In this document: piece after piece, positions 5,127 through 7,436 of the stretch
Layout: the number at the start of each line of letters is the position of its first letter
How positions within the stretch are numbered: position 1 is the stretch's first letter
Source of the DNA: Hyphomicrobiales bacterium
Lineage (GTDB): Bacteria; Pseudomonadota; Alphaproteobacteria; Rhizobiales; Xanthobacteraceae
Length of the DNA stretch: 7,436 bases
NCBI GenBank assembly: GCA_026400425.1
Contig: JAPLPC010000467.1
Coordinates: 1-7,436, forward strand
Direction of reading: 5' to 3'
The notes under the pieces: model-generated
The model's input: only the letters and a program-made list of their open reading frames with translations
The model's database searches: none
What the model was told of the DNA's origin: nothing
Program-made: the position numbers and the translations under genes

Positions 5127-6023
5127 TCACTTATGAATCAGCGTGCCCGTGCCCTGATTGGTGAAGAGCTCGAGCAGCACCGCGTGCGGGGTCTTGCCGT
5201 CGATGATCACCACACCTTCGACGCCCTGTTCGAGCGAATAGATGCAGGTCTCGACCTTCGGGATCATGCCGCCGGAAATGGTGCCGTCGGCGATCAGTTT
5301 GCGCGCATCCTTGATCGACAGTTCCGGGATCAGCGTCTTCGACTTGTCGAGCACGCCCGGCACGTCGGTGAGCAGCAGCAGGCGCTTGGCCTTCAGTGCG
5401 CCGGCGACGGCGCCGGCAAAGGTGTCGGCATTGACGTTGTAGGTCTTGCCTTCCTTCGACGAGGCGAGCGGTGCCAGCACCGGGATCAGCTCGTAGCCGA
5501 TCAGCTGGTTGAGCAGTGTCAGATCGACCTTCTCCGGCTCGCCGACGAAGCCGAGATCGACCACCTTCTCGATGTTCGAACCGGGATCGATCATGGTGCG
5601 CGTCGCCTTCGAGGCGCGGACCATGTTGCCGTCCTTGCCGCACAGACCGACGGCCTTGCCGCCGGCTTCGTTGATGTAGCTGACGATCTGCTTGTTGATC
5701 GAGCCGGCCAGCACCATCTCGACGATCTCGATGGTCGCTGCATCGGTGATGCGCAGACCGGCGGCGAATTCCGATTTGATGCCGAGACGCGTAAGCATCT
5801 GCGCGATCTGCGGGCCGCCGCCATGCACCACCACCGGATTGATGGCGGTCTGCTCCAGCAGCACGATGTCGCGGGCGAAGGCGCGGGCGGTATCCTCGGC
5901 ACCCATGGCGTGGCCGCCATATTTGATGACGATGGTTTCCTCGTCATACTGCTGCATGTGCGGCAGCGCCTCGGAGAGGATCTGAGCCTTTTCAAGAGCA
6001 CTGATGATGGGCGCGTCGGTCAT
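5127..6023 (-). CDS. argB: acetylglutamate kinase ArgB
   Basis: ArgB phosphorylates N-acetyl-L-glutamate with ATP, the second and often controlling step of arginine synthesis; cytoplasmic, amino-acid-kinase fold. It is 298 aa. Visible landmarks: IKYGGHAM with phosphate-binding K34 and the G36-G37 turn, VVVHGGGPQI (64-73), GLRITD with substrate-binding R91, NVNADTFAG with N198 and D200, LLLLTDVPGVL (215-225) and the SGGMIPKVE segment with K256. These match E. coli K8, R66, N158, D162 and K217. Some 30 residues precede the first strand, where the arginine-insensitive E. coli enzyme has almost none. Such an N-terminal helix is typical of hexameric, arginine-inhibited enzymes, so feedback inhibition is likely (inference). 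The ATG at 6023 has a weak ribosome-binding site; a dyad lies 20 nt upstream. The stop overlaps an ATG at 5127 in the next frame. Confidence 0.97.
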   Translation of the reverse strand: MTDAPIISALEKAQILSEALPHMQQYDEETIVIKYGGHAMGAEDTARAFARDIVLLEQTAINPVVVHGGGPQIAQMLTRLGIKSEFAAGLRITDAATIEIVEMVLAGSINKQIVSYINEAGGKAVGLCGKDGNMVRASKATRTMIDPGSNIEKVVDLGFVGEPEKVDLTLLNQLIGYELIPVLAPLASSKEGKTYNVNADTFAGAVAGALKAKRLLLLTDVPGVLDKSKTLIPELSIKDARKLIADGTISGGMIPKVETCIYSLEQGVEGVVIIDGKTPHAVLLELFTNQGTGTLIHK

Positions 6024-6043
6024 GAAGCGGATCTCACGGTGAG

Positions 6044-6070
6044 CAATCGGCGCCGCGTTCTAGCCGATTG
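6044..6070. promoter_or_regulatory. 8-bp dyad upstream of argB, possible operator or leader hairpin
   Basis: CAATCGGC (6044-6051) and GCCGATTG (6063-6070) are perfect inverted repeats around an 11-bp spacer, in the 68-bp gap before argB and ending 20 nt from its start codon. A weak promoter-like pair on the - strand, TTTGCG (6086-6081), 18 bp, TAGAAC (6062-6057), would place its -10 inside the dyad. That arrangement would suit a repressor site, but the hexamers are poor. Confidence 0.35.
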
Positions 6071-6091
6071 GGAGCGGGGGCGCAAAGAGCG

Positions 6092-6469
6092 TTAAGCGCG
6101 CCTCGGCCATGCTGCCGATACCGCCAGGGCAACCCAGCTGACGATCAGCAATGTGCCGCCGATCGGCGCGGCCATGGGAAACAGGCCGTGGCCGGCATAT
6201 TGGCGCATGGCGAGATCGCCGGCGAATAATGACGCTGCGATGACGAAGCCGAAGGCGGCCGTGAGGCCGAGTTGCAGATGCGTGATCCCGCGCTCGATCA
6301 GGGCCACGGCGCCGAGAATCGCCGTGGCGTGAAACAGCAGCATCGACGAGGCCGAAGCGAGCCTGCTGGCATCGGGCTGATGCGCGGAGGCGGCAGCCAG
6401 GATGACGCCATCGGCGCCCATGATGCCGGCACAGATGATCAGGATGCGGAACAGCGCCATGCGGGTCAT
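6092..6469 (-). CDS. DUF423 family small membrane protein
   Basis: Small integral inner-membrane protein of the DUF423 family (YgdD/YwdK type); the molecular function is not known. It is 125 aa with four predicted membrane segments at about 6-28, 42-60, 66-84 and 98-119, and an arginine-rich end (WPRRA) that should stay in the cytoplasm. Family marks are the first-helix glycine/alanine pattern ending in AAASAH, the LLFHATA motif at the start of helix 2, LFAGDL after helix 3 and the APIGG motif entering helix 4. The ATG at 6469 overlaps the engB stop by one base (TGATG), a classic translational coupling; an ATG three codons later is an alternative. It is separated from argB by 68 bp. Membership is clear; any link with EngB or arginine synthesis is only positional. 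Confidence 0.9.
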   Translation of the reverse strand: MTRMALFRILIICAGIMGADGVILAAASAHQPDASRLASASSMLLFHATAILGAVALIERGITHLQLGLTAAFGFVIAASLFAGDLAMRQYAGHGLFPMAAPIGGTLLIVSWVALAVSAAWPRRA

Positions 6470-7119
6470 CAGCGGCGCTCGTTGAACAGGCGCATCATGG
6501 CGGCGCGCAGTTCGACCATGCCGGCGCCGTCGCGCGACGATGTCACCAGGATTTCGGGAAAAGCCGCCGGATGTTTGCGCAGAGTCGCCCGGGTCTCTTC
6601 CATGGTCTTGTCGAGCTCGGCCTTTTTCACCTGATCGGCCTTGGTCATCACGATCTGATAACTGACGGCGGAACGGTCGAGGGATTTCAGCACGTCGAGA
6701 TCGACGTCCTTGATGCCATGGCGGCTGTCGATCAGCACATAGACACGGGCCAACGTCGCGCGGCCCTGCAGGAAATTATAGATCAGCTTGGTCCAGGACG
6801 CGATCTTGACCTTGGGCGCCGACGCGTAGCCGTAGCCGGGCATATCGACGAGGCGGAATTCGCTGCCCTTGGGGCTCTCGAAAAAGATCAGCTCCTGGGT
6901 GCGGCCCGGCGTGTGCGAGGTCCGCGCCAGCGCGTTGCGGCCGGTCAGCGCATTGATCAGACTGGATTTGCCGACATTGGAGCGGCCGGCGAAGGCCACT
7001 TCCATGCCCGCCATCGGGGGCAGAGTTTCGATCGAGGGGGAAGCCCAGATGAACTTCCACTCGCCTGCAAACATCAGGCGTCCTTGTTCGATCAGCTCCG
7101 CATCGGGGTCGGTGGTCAT
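6469..7119 (-). CDS. engB: ribosome biogenesis GTPase EngB (YihA/YsxC)
   Basis: Small TRAFAC-class GTPase that assists assembly of the large ribosomal subunit; usually essential. It is 216 aa, within the normal range. GTP-binding motifs are complete: G1 GRSNVGKSS (45-53), G2 threonine in RTSHTPGRTQ (66-75), G3 DMPGYG (92-97), G4 TKAD (159-162) and G5 TSS (193-195). The start at 7119 gives MTTDPDAELIEQGRLMFAGE, matching the family start. An open extension to 7170 (MLRRCAPRNDEDRK...) is translation of the adjoining palindromic repeat and is rejected. Only a weak purine stretch (GAAAG) precedes the ATG. It follows yidC by 126 bp, an order often seen in alphaproteobacteria (rnpA-yidC-engB), and its stop overlaps the DUF423 start. 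Also called YihA or YsxC. Confidence 0.96.
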   Translation of the reverse strand: MTTDPDAELIEQGRLMFAGEWKFIWASPSIETLPPMAGMEVAFAGRSNVGKSSLINALTGRNALARTSHTPGRTQELIFFESPKGSEFRLVDMPGYGYASAPKVKIASWTKLIYNFLQGRATLARVYVLIDSRHGIKDVDLDVLKSLDRSAVSYQIVMTKADQVKKAELDKTMEETRATLRKHPAAFPEILVTSSRDGAGMVELRAAMMRLFNERR

Positions 7120-7139
7120 GCGAAGTTGCTTTCTATCTT

Positions 7140-7222
7140 CGTCATTGCGAGGAGCGCAGCGACGAAGCAATCCAGCCTTCGCTTGTAGCTTTCTGGATTG
7201 CTTCGCTGCGCTCGCAATGACG
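7140..7222. repeat. long palindromic repeat between yidC and engB
   Basis: Left arm 7140-7175 begins CGTCATTGCGAGGAGCGCAG; right arm 7193-7222 ends GCTCGCAATGACG; a 17-base loop lies between. The right arm is the exact reverse complement of the left except that the left has two additional triplets (a second GAG, and CGA). In RNA this would be a stem of 30 pairs with two 3-nt bulges. The sequence type (cattgcgag...gaagcaatcc) is a familiar dispersed repeat in several alphaproteobacteria (recollection). It could act as a transcript-processing or stability element in a yidC-engB message. Confidence 0.85.
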
Positions 7223-7245
7223 GTTGAGAGGTCTTGCCGGCAGGT

Positions 7246-7436
7246 CTACTGCGCCGGTTTCTTGCCGAAGGTTGCTTTGACGTTGTCGAACAGTTCAACC
7301 TTCACGCCGTTCTTGTTCATGATGTAGGCCTGCTGCAGCACCGAGAGGGTGTTGTTCCAGGCCCAGTAGATCACGAGACCGGCCGGGAAGCCGGCAAGCA
7401 TGAAGGTGAAGATCAACGGCATCCAGTCGAAGATCA
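7246..7436 (-). CDS. yidC: membrane protein insertase YidC, C-terminal part (5' end outside the window)
   Basis: YidC inserts and folds inner-membrane proteins, alone or with SecYEG. Only the last 62 codons are present, ending in TAG at 7248-7246. The visible part has the final transmembrane segment and its family signature: FDWMPLIFTFMLAGFPAGLV, then IYWAWNNTLSVLQQAYIM, matching the conserved PAGL-x-x-Y-W-x-x-N-N-x-L-x-x-x-Q-Q motif. A short basic cytoplasmic tail ends in FGKKPAQ. It is the most upstream gene of the - strand run. The catalytic groove residues lie outside the window. Confidence 0.97.
   Translation of the reverse strand, partial: IFDWMPLIFTFMLAGFPAGLVIYWAWNNTLSVLQQAYIMNKNGVKVELFDNVKATFGKKPAQ

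Noticed and set aside
5106..6095. 329-codon open frame on the + strand opposite argB
   Set aside because: Almost exactly antisense to argB, whose catalytic residues are all present on the other strand; no domain seen.
7120..7170. N-terminal extension of engB to 7170
   Set aside because: The added residues (LRRCAPRNDE...) come from translating the palindromic repeat; the ATG at 7119 matches the family start.
1..7436. Novel defence, toxin-antitoxin, phage or mobile gene cluster
   Set aside because: All genes match conserved housekeeping or widespread hypothetical families in a gene order I recall as common; no transposase, integrase, tRNA or direct-repeat boundary is visible.

Overview
The window is about 7.4 kb of GC-rich bacterial chromosome carrying housekeeping genes. 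The gene content (yidC, engB, a DUF423 gene, argB, a DUF1036 gene, a HAD nucleotidase, dapD, dapE, a nucleosidase and truA), the protein sequences and the dispersed palindromes in the gaps all point to an alphaproteobacterium of the order Hyphomicrobiales, most likely the Bradyrhizobium/Rhodopseudomonas group. The genus is inferred from memory of homologues, not from a search.

Layout: the 3' end of truA (1-218, + strand) converges on a run of nine genes that are all on the - strand. In transcription order, from right to left, these are yidC (3' end only, 7246-7436), engB (6469-7119), a DUF423 membrane protein (6092-6469), argB (5127-6023), an exported DUF1036/peptidoglycan-binding-like protein (4009-4995), a HAD-family pyrimidine 5'-nucleotidase-like gene (3210-3908), dapD (2120-2965), dapE (961-2115) and a compact nucleosidase (388-948). 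There are tight junctions at engB/DUF423 (TGATG overlap), dapD/dapE (4 nt) and dapE/nucleosidase (12 nt). dapD and dapE encode consecutive enzymes of the succinylase branch of lysine/meso-diaminopimelate synthesis. argB is the second step of arginine synthesis. YidC and EngB serve membrane-protein insertion and ribosome assembly.

No gene-free stretch exceeds 300 bases. Every gap of 100 bp or more carries one or two palindromic repeats: two-hairpin elements at 238-285, 315-366, 3155-3207 and a decayed one at 3954-3991; a perfect 11-bp hairpin at 3089-3114; two inverted copies of another element at 4989-5035 and 5053-5096; and a long palindrome at 7140-7222. The copies differ by compensatory changes in their stems. 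A likely dapD promoter with a cluster of TGCGGA repeats, and an 8-bp dyad just upstream of argB, are the best regulatory candidates.

I found no mobile element, CRISPR array, phage gene, RNA gene or novel multi-gene system. The points worth a second look are the covarying repeats, the exported protein whose candidate start codons lie inside palindrome arms, its cysteine-symmetric domain layout, and the two candidate regulatory sites.
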